A stretch of 64,000 nt of DNA, from the NCBI GenBank assembly GCA_024638885.1, contig JAHEJL010000001.1, positions 645,001 through 709,000 of the forward strand, given 5' to 3'. Within the stretch, counting starts at the first letter, position 1. Each line of letters starts with the position of its first letter. This DNA is from Coraliomargarita sp. GTDB lineage: Bacteria; Verrucomicrobiota; Verrucomicrobiia; Opitutales; UBA953. The notes below the pieces were generated by a model that was not told the origin of the DNA, searched no databases, and worked only from the letters and a program-made list of their open reading frames with translations. Shown in pieces: positions 33,267 to 41,923 of the stretch. Both the position numbers and the translations under genes were made by a program.

Positions 33267-35456
33267 TTATTTCGTCTTGGGGTCCTTGGCCGCGACGGCT
33301 TCCTTGTTCGCGGCAGTCCAGTCGACGGCGATGCGCACGGCTTCCTGGAGCTGGATGTCATACTCCGGCCAATCGTCGTCCTCGAGCGGGTCGCGCATAC
33401 GGCTGGCCTTCTTGCTCTTGGCGGCCGAGCCCGGGCCTTCCTTCTTTTCCTGTTCGATCGCCGCGTCGAGCTTCACCTCGGTGACCTTCGGGGCCTTCTT
33501 GGCGTAGTCGGCGAGCTCTCGGCGGATCTGGTCGCGGAATTCGAGGTCGTCCTTGCGCTCGGTGCGGCGCTGGTCGAGCGAGAGCGAGACGTCCTTGCGG
33601 ACCTGGCGGCTCTTCGTCCAGTCGATCGTGCGGGACAGCGTGAGGAATTCCGGGAGCTCGGCCTGGCGACGGGCGGAGCCGGCGGCGAGCTTCGCGATCA
33701 GGTCATCGGAGAGCTTGGCCTTCAGCCAGTCGCCTTCGTCGGCCTTCGTGAGGGTCGGGGTGACGGAATCCCAGGGCAGGGGGCGGTCGAGGTCGGCTTC
33801 GGACACCGGCAACACCGAGTAGACGGACGGCACGACGATGTCGGCCGGCACGCCCTTGAGCTGGATGGAGGAGCCGCTGGGGGCGTACCACTTCTGGATG
33901 GTCACCTTCACCGCGGACTTCAGGTTCCGGTCGAAGCGGCTCAGCTCGATGATGTTCTGGACCGAGCCTTTGCCGTGGGTGGTCGTGTCGCCGACGATGA
34001 TCGCGCGGCGGTGGTCGTGCATCGCGCCGGCGAAGATCTCGGAAGCCGAGGCGGAGAGCTTGGAGGTCAGCACGATGAGCGGGCCGTTCCAGGCGACCTT
34101 CTCGTCTTCGTCGCGGTAGTCTTCGGAGCGACCTTGGCTGTCGCGGACCTGCAGGACGGAGCCCTTCGGGATGAACAGGCCGGAGATGTCGACCGCTTCG
34201 GTGAGGAGGCCGCCGCCGTTCTTGCGGAGGTCCATGATGAGGGCCTTCATGCCGAGCTTCTTCAGCTTGTTGATCAGCTGCTCGATGTCGGCCGAGGGGG
34301 AGGAGCCGGAGCCGTCGGAGTTCTTGCCGTAGAAGGCGGGGAGGTCGATGACGCCGAGCATGATCGTGCCGGTGCCGTTCGGGATCTCGAAGGCCTTGGC
34401 CGAGGCCATCTGGCCGACGAGCTTGATCTGGTCGCGCTTGAGCGTGACCGTCTTGCGGCCGCCGCCGGCGAGGTCGACGAGGAGGCGGACGGACGTGCCC
34501 TGCTTGCCGCGGATACGGCTGATGGCCTTCGAAAGGCGCATGCCGACGATGTCTTCCAGCTCGCCCTGGGCGCCCTGGCCGACCGCGATGATCTTGTCGC
34601 CGGCCTTCACCTGGCGGGAGAGGTCGAGCGGGCCGCCCGGGAGGATGTCCTTGATGACGCAGTAGCCGTCTTCGTCGGACAGCGTCGCGCCGATGCCGAC
34701 GAGCGAGTTGCGCATCGCGATCTCGAACTCCTCCAGCGACTGCTGGGAGAAGAAGGTCGAGTGCGGGTCGTACTGGCTCGAGTAGGAGTTGAGGAAGATC
34801 TCCTCGACCTCGTTCTGGTCGAAGTTGAGGTAGGTGCGGGACTTGTCGTAGCGCTTCTTCAGGCGGGCGGCGGACTCCTTGGTCTTCTCCGGGGTGATCT
34901 CCGGCAGGGCGTGGTCCTTGGCGGCCTTGGCGTTGCCGGTGCGGTCTTCGCCGAGGAGCTCGGAGAGCATGTCGAGGCGGAGGCGGCGGGCCCAGAGGGC
35001 GTCGGCCGCTTCCTGGTTGGCCGGCCATTCGGCCTTCTTGCGGTCGACCGGGAAGGTGCCCGGCTGGGTCAGGTCGATCGGCTGGTCGAGGGCGGCGAGG
35101 TTCGAGACCGTGCGTTCGTTGACCTTCTTCTTGAAGAGCGCGTAGATCTCGAAGGCCGGGGTCAGGTTGCCGCGCTGCAGGTAGAGGTCGAGGGTCTTGC
35201 CGTAGCGGTTGACGAACTCATCCACCTCTTCCGCCGTGAAATACATCTTCGCGCCGTCCAGGTTCTCGCAGTAGGTGCGCACGACCGAGTTCATGTCGAC
35301 CGAGCCCATGTCCTTCTTGCTGATGTGGAGCTTCTCGAGGAGGGCCGCCGTGGCGCGCGTCTCGTTCTGCATCGACTGCGTGGTCGTGAAGCCGGCCGTC
35401 TGGGCGGAGGCCAGCGCTGCCAGGAGGATCGGCAGCAGGAAGAGTCTGAGGCGCAT
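33267..35456 (-). CDS. prc: Carboxy-terminal processing (tail-specific) protease
   Basis: A 729-residue S41-family periplasmic protease. Signal peptide (1-18), an N-terminal helical domain (about 30-240), PDZ domain (about 250-340), protease core with L-S-A-S-A-S-E-I-F-A-G-A-M containing the nucleophile and a catalytic lysine in H-G-K-G-S-V-Q, and a lysine-rich C-terminal DUF3340-like region. Such Prc/Tsp enzymes trim C-termini of envelope proteins such as penicillin-binding proteins and endopeptidases. The length equals Gram-negative Prc rather than short CtpA. Last gene of a unit with a rhomboid protease and ClpP upstream. Confidence 0.93.
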   Translation of the reverse strand: MRLRLFLLPILLAALASAQTAGFTTTQSMQNETRATAALLEKLHISKKDMGSVDMNSVVRTYCENLDGAKMYFTAEEVDEFVNRYGKTLDLYLQRGNLTPAFEIYALFKKKVNERTVSNLAALDQPIDLTQPGTFPVDRKKAEWPANQEAADALWARRLRLDMLSELLGEDRTGNAKAAKDHALPEITPEKTKESAARLKKRYDKSRTYLNFDQNEVEEIFLNSYSSQYDPHSTFFSQQSLEEFEIAMRNSLVGIGATLSDEDGYCVIKDILPGGPLDLSRQVKAGDKIIAVGQGAQGELEDIVGMRLSKAISRIRGKQGTSVRLLVDLAGGGRKTVTLKRDQIKLVGQMASAKAFEIPNGTGTIMLGVIDLPAFYGKNSDGSGSSPSADIEQLINKLKKLGMKALIMDLRKNGGGLLTEAVDISGLFIPKGSVLQVRDSQGRSEDYRDEDEKVAWNGPLIVLTSKLSASASEIFAGAMHDHRRAIIVGDTTTHGKGSVQNIIELSRFDRNLKSAVKVTIQKWYAPSGSSIQLKGVPADIVVPSVYSVLPVSEADLDRPLPWDSVTPTLTKADEGDWLKAKLSDDLIAKLAAGSARRQAELPEFLTLSRTIDWTKSRQVRKDVSLSLDQRRTERKDDLEFRDQIRRELADYAKKAPKVTEVKLDAAIEQEKKEGPGSAAKSKKASRMRDPLEDDDWPEYDIQLQEAVRIAVDWTAANKEAVAAKDPKTK

Positions 35457-35476
35457 AAAGGGGTGGGGAGGGGAAC

Positions 35477-36370
35477 TCAGCGTAGGCGGGCGCTGAGTTC
35501 TTCGAGCCTACGTTTCTCGCCGGCAGTGAGCGAGCCGAATCCCCCGGCGGAGATCTTGTCCAGGAGCGTGTCCAATTCCGCGCGGGCTTGGGCGGAAGTG
35601 AGCGGACGGGCCGGGGAGTTCTCTTCGGTCGGGCTCTCGAAAGCAGGGCTCGGGGCTTCGGTCGGCATGGGTTCCTGCACCTGAGCGTAGCTGGGCGCCC
35701 AATTTGTCCGGTTGAGGGTGCGCCAGGCGCACCAGCCGAAGAGCAGTCCGCCGAGGTGGGCCGAGTGGGCGATGCCGTCGCGCCACGCGGCCTTCCAGGA
35801 CGGCCAGTCGTGGCGGGCCGGCAGTTCGGAGAAGCCCCAGCCGAGCAAGGTGAAGAGCGCGGTGATGAGCAGCAGCCAGCGGACCTTGAGCGTGACGGGC
35901 AGGAAGAAGAACAGCAGCAGCGTGATCTGGTGGTCGAGCTTGTCGAGGAGCGCGACGAGCATCAGCGCATAGACGCCGGCGGAGATGCCGACCAGCGCGC
36001 TGTCATGGGGTCCGCCGAGGCCGGTGAGGAACCAGGTGAGCGCGCCGAGGAGCACGCCGCCGAAGAGCACCTTGAGGAAGGTCGCGGAGCCGTGCTCCTG
36101 TTCGACCGTGGCGCCGGTCCACCAGAGGATGAGGCAGTTGCCGAGCAGGTGCCAGAAGCCTTCGTGCAGGAGCGCGTGCGTGAGCCACTGCCAAGGGCGC
36201 AGGTGGCTTTCGTCGAGCGTCATCCAGCCGAGGAAGTCCGCGTGGGCGGATTCCTGGATCAGGTTCAGGATGAAGAAGCCGACGAGGAGGCCGACGACCC
36301 AGGCCGTCGCGGAGAGCGGCTCGCGCGGGGCGGAGCGGTCTCGCATGTAGGCCCGGTCGCCGATGCCCAT
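35477..36370 (-). CDS. Rhomboid-family intramembrane serine protease
   Basis: A 297-residue membrane protein with six or seven helices. The L-T-H-A-L-L-H-E-G-F-W-H-L-L-G-N loop-helix is the rhomboid H-x3-N oxyanion region, G-I-S-A-G-V-Y-A-L holds the nucleophile serine (the usual G-x-S-G has alanine after the serine), and H-S-A-H-L-G-G-L holds the catalytic histidine. The C-terminal tail carries a short K-I-S-A-G-G-F-G-S-L-T-A-G-E-K-R-R-L segment of the DUF6576 type often fused to rhomboids. Cleaves membrane protein helices; substrates unknown. 16 bases after clpP, 20 bases before prc. Confidence 0.88.
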   Translation of the reverse strand: MGIGDRAYMRDRSAPREPLSATAWVVGLLVGFFILNLIQESAHADFLGWMTLDESHLRPWQWLTHALLHEGFWHLLGNCLILWWTGATVEQEHGSATFLKVLFGGVLLGALTWFLTGLGGPHDSALVGISAGVYALMLVALLDKLDHQITLLLFFFLPVTLKVRWLLLITALFTLLGWGFSELPARHDWPSWKAAWRDGIAHSAHLGGLLFGWCAWRTLNRTNWAPSYAQVQEPMPTEAPSPAFESPTEENSPARPLTSAQARAELDTLLDKISAGGFGSLTAGEKRRLEELSARLR

Positions 36371-36386
36371 GCGCGTCAGGTCGACG

Positions 36387-36995
36387 TCAGAGCTTCTTCA
36401 CGATCGCGTCGGCGAGGCCATACTCGATGGCCTCCTCGGCGGTCATGTAGAAGTCGCGGTCGGTGTCCTTGGTGACCTTCTCGATCTTCTGCTTCGAGGC
36501 CTTGGCGAGGATCTCGTTGAGCTCGGAGCGGAGGCGTTCCATTTCCTGGGCCTGAATGTGGATGTCCACGGCGGTGGCCTGGATGCGGCCCATGATGAGC
36601 GGCTGGTGGATCATCACGCGGGAATGGGGGAACAGGAGGCGGTTGCCCTTCTCCTTGGGCGCCTGGAGGAGGATCGAGCCCATCGAGGCGGCCATGCCGG
36701 TCACGACGACCTTCACCGGCGAGGAGATCATGCGGATGGTGTCATAGACGGCCATGCCGGAGGTGATGGAGCCGCCCGGGGTATTGATGTAGAAGGTGAT
36801 CTCCTTGCCGGGGTCGACGCCGTCCAGGTACAGGAGCTTCTCGACGATGTCGCGGGCGGAGGCGTCTTCGACGGCGCCCCAGAGGAAGATCTTCCGCTGT
36901 TCGAGGAACTTCTTCTGGATGAGCATGGCGCTCGGGCCACCGTCCTTGGGGGCGGCCGGGGTCTTCTCGTCCTCGTCTTCGTCGTCGTTACGCAT
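36387..36995 (-). CDS. clpP: Cytosolic ATP-dependent Clp protease proteolytic subunit
   Basis: A 202-residue ClpP with the full triad: serine 104 (G-M-A-A-S-M-G-S), histidine 130 (V-M-I-H-Q-P) and aspartate 181 (D-T-D-R-D-F-Y-M). It lacks a signal peptide but has an unusually long acidic N-terminal segment (D-D-E-D-E-D-E, to about residue 25), where a processed propeptide is usual. Works with an AAA+ unfoldase (ClpX/ClpC), not encoded nearby. The frame is open four codons further to a TTG; ATG 36995 is preferred. It is a useful in-window contrast to the two exported ClpP-like proteins at 23395-25967. Confidence 0.93.
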   Translation of the reverse strand: MRNDDEDEDEKTPAAPKDGGPSAMLIQKKFLEQRKIFLWGAVEDASARDIVEKLLYLDGVDPGKEITFYINTPGGSITSGMAVYDTIRMISSPVKVVVTGMAASMGSILLQAPKEKGNRLLFPHSRVMIHQPLIMGRIQATAVDIHIQAQEMERLRSELNEILAKASKQKIEKVTKDTDRDFYMTAEEAIEYGLADAIVKKL

Positions 36996-37120
36996 GGGAG
37001 CCGTCAAATTGCCCGAAACCCGCCCCGTGGCAAGCGTGGGAAGGGAAAGCCGGCGGGGAAATCATTCACAGTCGGCGGGCGACCTTGCTCCCCGGTCGCC
37101 CTTCGGCCTAGGTTCCGCCC

Positions 37121-38191
37121 GTGCCCACCCTCCGACTCACCGGCCTGCGCCGCCAGCTTGGCACGACGCCCGTCCTCGCGGGGGTCGACCTCGTCGTGGA
37201 GTCCGGGACGCTCTGCTGCCTGCTCGGGCCCTCGGGCAGCGGCAAGACGACGTTGCTCAAGGTGCTCGCCGGCCAGCTCGAATCCCAGGGCGGCACGGTG
37301 CTGCTCGACAACCGCGACATCACCTTCGCCGAGTCCGCCGAGCGCGGCTTCGGTTTCGTGCACCAGAACTACGCGCTCTTCCCGCACCTCACGGTGCTCG
37401 AGAACGCCGCCTTCTCGCTGGACGCGGAAAAACTCTCCGCCGCCGAGGTCAAGGCGCGCGCCCTCGAGGCGCTCAAGCTCGTCGGCGCCGACGGCTGGGC
37501 CGCCCGCCGACCGCAGGAACTTTCCGGCGGCCAGCAGCAACGGGTCGCCTTGGCCCGCGTGCTGGCGCTCCGTCCGCAGCTCCTGCTGCTCGACGAGCCC
37601 CTGAGCAACCTCGACGCCGCCTCGCGCCTCGAGGTTCGCGAGGTCATCCGCAAGCTCGTGCGCACGACCGGCGTCACGGTCCTGTGCGTGCTCCATGATC
37701 AGAAGGATGCCTTCGCGATGGCCGATCGGCTCGCGATCATGCACGAGGGCCGGATCGTGCAGGCGGGGCTGCCGATCGACCTCTATCGTCGTCCGGCCGA
37801 CAGCTGGATCGCGACCTTCCTCGGTTCGGCCAATCTCATCCCGGGCAAAGTGACGCAGGTCGGCGCGGGTGAGTTCGTGGCCGAGACCGGCGTGGGCGAG
37901 GTACGCGGAGCGCTCGCCACGCCCGACAGCGCCCCCGGCCCTGGCGCTAAGATCGTCGTCTGCGTGCGTCCGGAATGCCTGAAGCTCGACTTCATGGCGC
38001 CCGACGAGAACGCCTTCGCCGGCGAGATCGTGGCCTCGCTCTTCCAGGGCGACGTCTCGCTGCACGATTTCAAGACCAAGGAGGGCGTGGTCCTCAAGGT
38101 CTCCGAGGCGAACCCCCGTCAGCGCGTCGGCTCCAAGGCCACCGTGTTCGCCTGGGCCGAGCCCGAGGACGTCGTCGGCCTGAACCGCTGA
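37121..38191 (+). CDS. ABC transporter ATP-binding protein (orphan)
   Basis: A 356-residue ATPase of the import type used by PotA/FbpC/MalK: Walker A G-P-S-G-S-G-K-T-T (residues about 36-44), the Q-loop in F-V-H-Q-N-Y-A-L-F-P-H, signature L-S-G-G-Q-Q-Q-R, Walker B L-L-L-L-D-E-P and H-loop histidine in L-H-D-Q, then a C-terminal TOBE-like domain (about 240-350). The start is GTG at 37121. No permease or binding-protein gene adjoins it, so the partner lies elsewhere or it serves several systems. Iron, polyamine or sulfate import cannot be distinguished. Confidence 0.85.
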   Translation: MPTLRLTGLRRQLGTTPVLAGVDLVVESGTLCCLLGPSGSGKTTLLKVLAGQLESQGGTVLLDNRDITFAESAERGFGFVHQNYALFPHLTVLENAAFSLDAEKLSAAEVKARALEALKLVGADGWAARRPQELSGGQQQRVALARVLALRPQLLLLDEPLSNLDAASRLEVREVIRKLVRTTGVTVLCVLHDQKDAFAMADRLAIMHEGRIVQAGLPIDLYRRPADSWIATFLGSANLIPGKVTQVGAGEFVAETGVGEVRGALATPDSAPGPGAKIVVCVRPECLKLDFMAPDENAFAGEIVASLFQGDVSLHDFKTKEGVVLKVSEANPRQRVGSKATVFAWAEPEDVVGLNR

Positions 38192-38248
38192 TTTTCAGGA
38201 ACTAGGGGTGGACGGGGTGGTCTGTTTATGGACACTGCCCGTAACCCC

Positions 38249-38938
38249 ATGAAACTCCGCCTCCTCACCGTCGGCCTGCTCGGCCTTGGCGCTCTCGCTT
38301 CCGCCGCCGGCATCATCGACAACAAGAACCAGGCCTCGATCTCCTCCGGCGCCGACAAGCCTGAGAACGCGAAGAAGCCCAAGGTCCTCGTCGTCATCGG
38401 CGACGCCACCGAGCTGCTCGATACGATGTATCCGGTCTACCGTCTGCAGGAGGCCGGCTTCCAGCCGGTCTTCGCGACGCCCGACAAGCGCGTCTACCAG
38501 ACGGTGCTGCACGAGGTGAAGCCAGGCTGGACGATCACCAAGGAGTGGGAGGGTTACACGGTGAACTCCGACATCGCCTTCAAGGACATCAAGCCCGAGG
38601 AGTACGTCGGCATCTTCTTCAGCGGCGGTCGCGCGCCGGAGTATATCCGCGAAGACGAGTCCCTCCTGGCCGCCACGCGCTGGTTCTGGGAGCACGGCAA
38701 GCCGATGATGAGCGTCTGCCATGGCGTCGAGATCCCCGCCCGCGCCGGCATCGTGAAGGGCCTGCGCATGGCCACCGTGCCGAAGTGCAAGTTCGACCTC
38801 GAGGTCTGCGGCGGAATCTTCGTCAACGCCCCCGTCGTCATCGACCGCAACATGGTCAGCGGCCGCACCTTCCATGACAACGGCTCGTTCGTCGGGCCGT
38901 GGATCAAGATGCTCGAGGCCGAAGTCGCCAAGAAATAA
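38249..38938 (+). CDS. Secreted DJ-1/PfpI family protein
   Basis: A 229-residue protein with a signal peptide (residues 1-20) and a DJ-1/PfpI fold: V-L-V-V-I-G-D-A-T-E-L at 46-56, and the nucleophile elbow S-V-C-H-G with cysteine 157 and histidine 158. The family includes proteases, glyoxalases/deglycases and chaperones; an exported form alongside sugar-oxidising proteins could remove reactive carbonyls, an inference only. ATG 38249 begins the signal peptide; ATG 38228 is an alternative start. Four bases separate it from the TIM-barrel gene. Confidence 0.75.
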   Translation: MKLRLLTVGLLGLGALASAAGIIDNKNQASISSGADKPENAKKPKVLVVIGDATELLDTMYPVYRLQEAGFQPVFATPDKRVYQTVLHEVKPGWTITKEWEGYTVNSDIAFKDIKPEEYVGIFFSGGRAPEYIREDESLLAATRWFWEHGKPMMSVCHGVEIPARAGIVKGLRMATVPKCKFDLEVCGGIFVNAPVVIDRNMVSGRTFHDNGSFVGPWIKMLEAEVAKK

Positions 38939-38942
38939 GGCC

Positions 38943-39866
38943 ATGCTTTCCCGCCGCGATTTCCTGCGCACCGTCCCGGCCGCCGCGGTCTTCGCGGCGC
39001 TCTCGGCCAAGGCCCAGGCCAAGGACGATTTCAAGATCCGCTACACGCTGTCGTCCGCCCTCTACGGCACGATGCCGCTCGATGTCATCCTGCCCGAAGT
39101 CGCCAAGGCCGGCGCGGAGTCGATCGATATCTGGTGCAAGGTGCACGGCGACCAGCGCGAGCAGGCGACGGCCCTCGGCGAAGAAGCCTTCGCGGCCTTG
39201 CTGAAGAAGCACGGCGTCCGCGTCGGTTCCAGCACCCGCTACCCGCTCGGCCCGTTCAAGCTGCAGGAAGAGATGGCCTGGGTGAAGAAGCATGGCGGCG
39301 ACCTCGTCATCTGCGGCTGCGTCGGCCCCAAGAACCCGGAAGGCGCCGCCGCCAAGGCCGCGATCGCCAAGTTCCTCGAGGACATGAAGCCGCACGTGGC
39401 CAAGGCCGCCGAGCTCGGCGTGACCATCGCCGTCGAGAACCACGTCAACCAGGCTCTGCATCATCCGGATTCCCTCAAGGCTTTCGCCGACCTGAACACC
39501 TCGCCCAACCTCGGTATCGCGTTCGCCCCGCATCACCTGCACGAGTGGCAGGACCAGATCCCGGCGCTCATCCGCTACGTCGGCGCGAAGAACCTCCCGT
39601 TCATCTATTTCCAGGAGCACTCCGACGGCATCTTCAAGAAGGCCAGCAAAGAGGTCGAGATGCGGCAGCTGCCCGGCTTCGGCGGCGGCCTCGACTACCG
39701 CCTCGTCGTCAAGGCGCTCCGGGACGTGCGTTTCAAGGGCGTCGCCGAGATCTTCATGCACCCGACCCCGCGCGGCATCCCGATCCTGCCGACCGCCGGC
39801 GAGGTCACCGCGGCGGTGAACAAGTCGCGCGCCCACTTGGATCAGTGCGTCCGCGAGACGGCATGA
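38943..39866 (+). CDS. Secreted sugar phosphate isomerase/epimerase-type TIM-barrel protein
   Basis: A 307-residue protein starting with a twin-arginine signal (S-R-R-D-F-L-R followed by a hydrophobic stretch to about residue 25), then an AP endonuclease 2/xylose-isomerase-like barrel: S-S-A-L-Y-G-T at the first strand, E-N-H at about 170 as metal-ligand candidates, A-F-A-P-H-H and F-Q-E-H-S blocks, and a final E-I-F-M-H-P strand. Tat export implies a folded, metal-loaded enzyme in the periplasm. Members of this family act on 3-keto- and 2-keto sugars. Its stop overlaps the start of the pentaheme cytochrome by four bases (ATGA). Confidence 0.8.
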   Translation: MLSRRDFLRTVPAAAVFAALSAKAQAKDDFKIRYTLSSALYGTMPLDVILPEVAKAGAESIDIWCKVHGDQREQATALGEEAFAALLKKHGVRVGSSTRYPLGPFKLQEEMAWVKKHGGDLVICGCVGPKNPEGAAAKAAIAKFLEDMKPHVAKAAELGVTIAVENHVNQALHHPDSLKAFADLNTSPNLGIAFAPHHLHEWQDQIPALIRYVGAKNLPFIYFQEHSDGIFKKASKEVEMRQLPGFGGGLDYRLVVKALRDVRFKGVAEIFMHPTPRGIPILPTAGEVTAAVNKSRAHLDQCVRETA

Positions 39867-41923
39867 TGCTGCGTCTCGCGATCCTCCTCGGCGCGGCCGC
39901 GTTGGGCGCCGAGCCGCTCGTCACCGGCTTCGACCGCTTCCATGCGTCGACGCCCACGGCCGAAGGCGGACGTCTGCTTTATAACGAACTCGGTTGCGTC
40001 AACTGCCACGGCGGCGAGACCGGCCTGCCGGCGATGCGCGGCCCCGCGCTCGCCTTGGTCACCCAGCGCGTGCGTTCGGAATGGCTCCGGAAGTTCGTCG
40101 CGAATCCTGCGGCGACTCACCCCGGGGCGGTCATGCCGCAGGTGCTGGCGAAGGCCGACGAGCCGACCTTGGTCGCGATCGAGCACTACCTCGCCTCGCT
40201 CAAGCCCAAGGCCGCCGCCAAGGCCCCGGCGAAGATCATGCACGTCAACGGCGGTCGCGGCGGCGAGCTGTTCCACTCGCTCGGCTGCGTGGCCTGCCAT
40301 GCGCCGGGCAAGGATTTCATCCCGCCGGAAGGCGCGCCCAAGGCGTCGGAGTTCACGCACCGCAGCGTCGGCTTCGGCGACCTCAAGGCCAAGTACAGCC
40401 TCGATAGCCTGGGCGCCTTCATCCTCGACCCGCTCAAGGTGCGGACCGACGGACGCATGCCGAAGGTCGCGATGGAGCGACAGGACGCCATCGACCTCGC
40501 CGGCTACCTCCTGGAGTTCCAGGGTAGTGACGGCCGCGTCGATCAACCGGTCGTGTCGTTGGTCGCCGACAAGAATCTCGCCATCGTGGGACGCAAGGCC
40601 GTCATCGCGGCCCAGTGCGCCGCCTGCCATGACTTGCCGAAGGACGCCGCCGCCAAGCCGGCGGCTTTGACGAAGCGCGAAGGCGGCTGCCTCGAGGCCG
40701 ATCACACCAAGGGTCCCCGCTATGCGCTTTCCTCCGCGCAGCGTGCCGCGCTGAAGCTCTTCCTCGCGAAGAAGGATGAAGCCCCTGCGCCGAAGCTCGC
40801 CGCCGACCTCACGCTGCAGGCGCTCAACTGCGTCGCCTGTCATGAGCGTGACGGCCAGGGCGGTCCCGATGCCGCGCGGAAGCCTTACTTCCAAGGCGAC
40901 CATAATCTCGGCGACACCGGTCGATACCCGCCGCCCCTCACCGGCGTCGGTGGCAAGCTGCGCCCCGAATGGCTGACCAAGGTGCTCGCGGGCGAGAACC
41001 GCGTGCGTCCCTATTTGAAGACCAAGATGCCGCAGTATGGCGCGGCCACCGCCGAGGTCGCCAAGCTGCTCGGCGTCGCCGATGCGCGGGCTCCGCTGAA
41101 GTTCGCCGGCGGCGACGACACCGCCGGCCGCAAGCTCATGGGCACGCAAGGCGGCGCGGGTTGCATCACCTGCCATCGTTGGGGTGATCGTCCGTCGCTC
41201 GGCATCCAGGGGCCGGACCTCAGCAATATCGCCGCCCGCCTGCAGGAAGGCTGGCTGAAGGAATACCTCATCAACCCGGCGGCCTACCGTCCCGGCACGC
41301 TGATGCCGTCCTTCTGGCCCGCCGGCAAATCCTTCGCGCCGTCGATCCTCGGTGGCGACACCGACAAGCAGATCGCTTCGATCTTCAAGTTCGTCGAGAG
41401 CGCCAACGGCGAACCGGAAGGCTTCCCGCAGAACCGTAACGGCGAGTTCGAGATCGTGCCGAAGGACCGTCCGGTCGTGCAGCGCGCGTTCCTCGACGGG
41501 GTGGGTGTCCGCGCCATCCTCGTCGGCTTCCCGACCGGCGTGCATCTCGCGTATGATGGCGACAAAGGCGGCCCCGGCCTCGCTTGGAAGGGCCGATTCT
41601 TCGACGCCTACCTGACCTGGTTCTCGCGCTTCCCGACGTTCGAGAAGCCGCTCGGCGAACAGGTCGTCGTCTGGCCGAAGCCGACCGGTCGCTTTCTGGG
41701 CTATCGTCTGGACGCCAAGGGCAATCCTACGTTCCTCAACGAGCAGGGCGGGGTGAAGGTCGAAGAGACTTATGAAGGCGTCGAGCGCGGTCTGCGTCGC
41801 ACCGTGACCTGGCAGCCCACCCCTGATTTCCGTCCGACGATCACGCATCCCGCCGGGATGGTCGTCGACGTGAAGGAGGCCGCCGCCGAAGGCCGCCTCG
41901 TCTACACCTACCTCTGGAAATGA
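39863..41923 (+). CDS. Secreted pentaheme cytochrome c
   Basis: A 686-residue protein with signal peptide (1-16) and five CxxCH heme sites: C-V-N-C-H at residues 45-49 and further ones near 141 (C-V-A-C-H), 252 (C-A-A-C-H), 323 (C-V-A-C-H) and 434 (C-I-T-C-H). Segments between hemes resemble fused monoheme domains with candidate methionine ligands in A-V-M-P, G-R-M-P, T-K-M-P and T-L-M-P. The last 150 residues resemble the end of the monoheme protein at 26240-27808 (R-A-I-L-V-G-F-P-T-G-V-H-L-A-Y). Likely a periplasmic electron conduit for the propeller protein that overlaps it by four bases. Confidence 0.85.
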   Translation: MMLRLAILLGAAALGAEPLVTGFDRFHASTPTAEGGRLLYNELGCVNCHGGETGLPAMRGPALALVTQRVRSEWLRKFVANPAATHPGAVMPQVLAKADEPTLVAIEHYLASLKPKAAAKAPAKIMHVNGGRGGELFHSLGCVACHAPGKDFIPPEGAPKASEFTHRSVGFGDLKAKYSLDSLGAFILDPLKVRTDGRMPKVAMERQDAIDLAGYLLEFQGSDGRVDQPVVSLVADKNLAIVGRKAVIAAQCAACHDLPKDAAAKPAALTKREGGCLEADHTKGPRYALSSAQRAALKLFLAKKDEAPAPKLAADLTLQALNCVACHERDGQGGPDAARKPYFQGDHNLGDTGRYPPPLTGVGGKLRPEWLTKVLAGENRVRPYLKTKMPQYGAATAEVAKLLGVADARAPLKFAGGDDTAGRKLMGTQGGAGCITCHRWGDRPSLGIQGPDLSNIAARLQEGWLKEYLINPAAYRPGTLMPSFWPAGKSFAPSILGGDTDKQIASIFKFVESANGEPEGFPQNRNGEFEIVPKDRPVVQRAFLDGVGVRAILVGFPTGVHLAYDGDKGGPGLAWKGRFFDAYLTWFSRFPTFEKPLGEQVVVWPKPTGRFLGYRLDAKGNPTFLNEQGGVKVEETYEGVERGLRRTVTWQPTPDFRPTITHPAGMVVDVKEAAAEGRLVYTYLWK

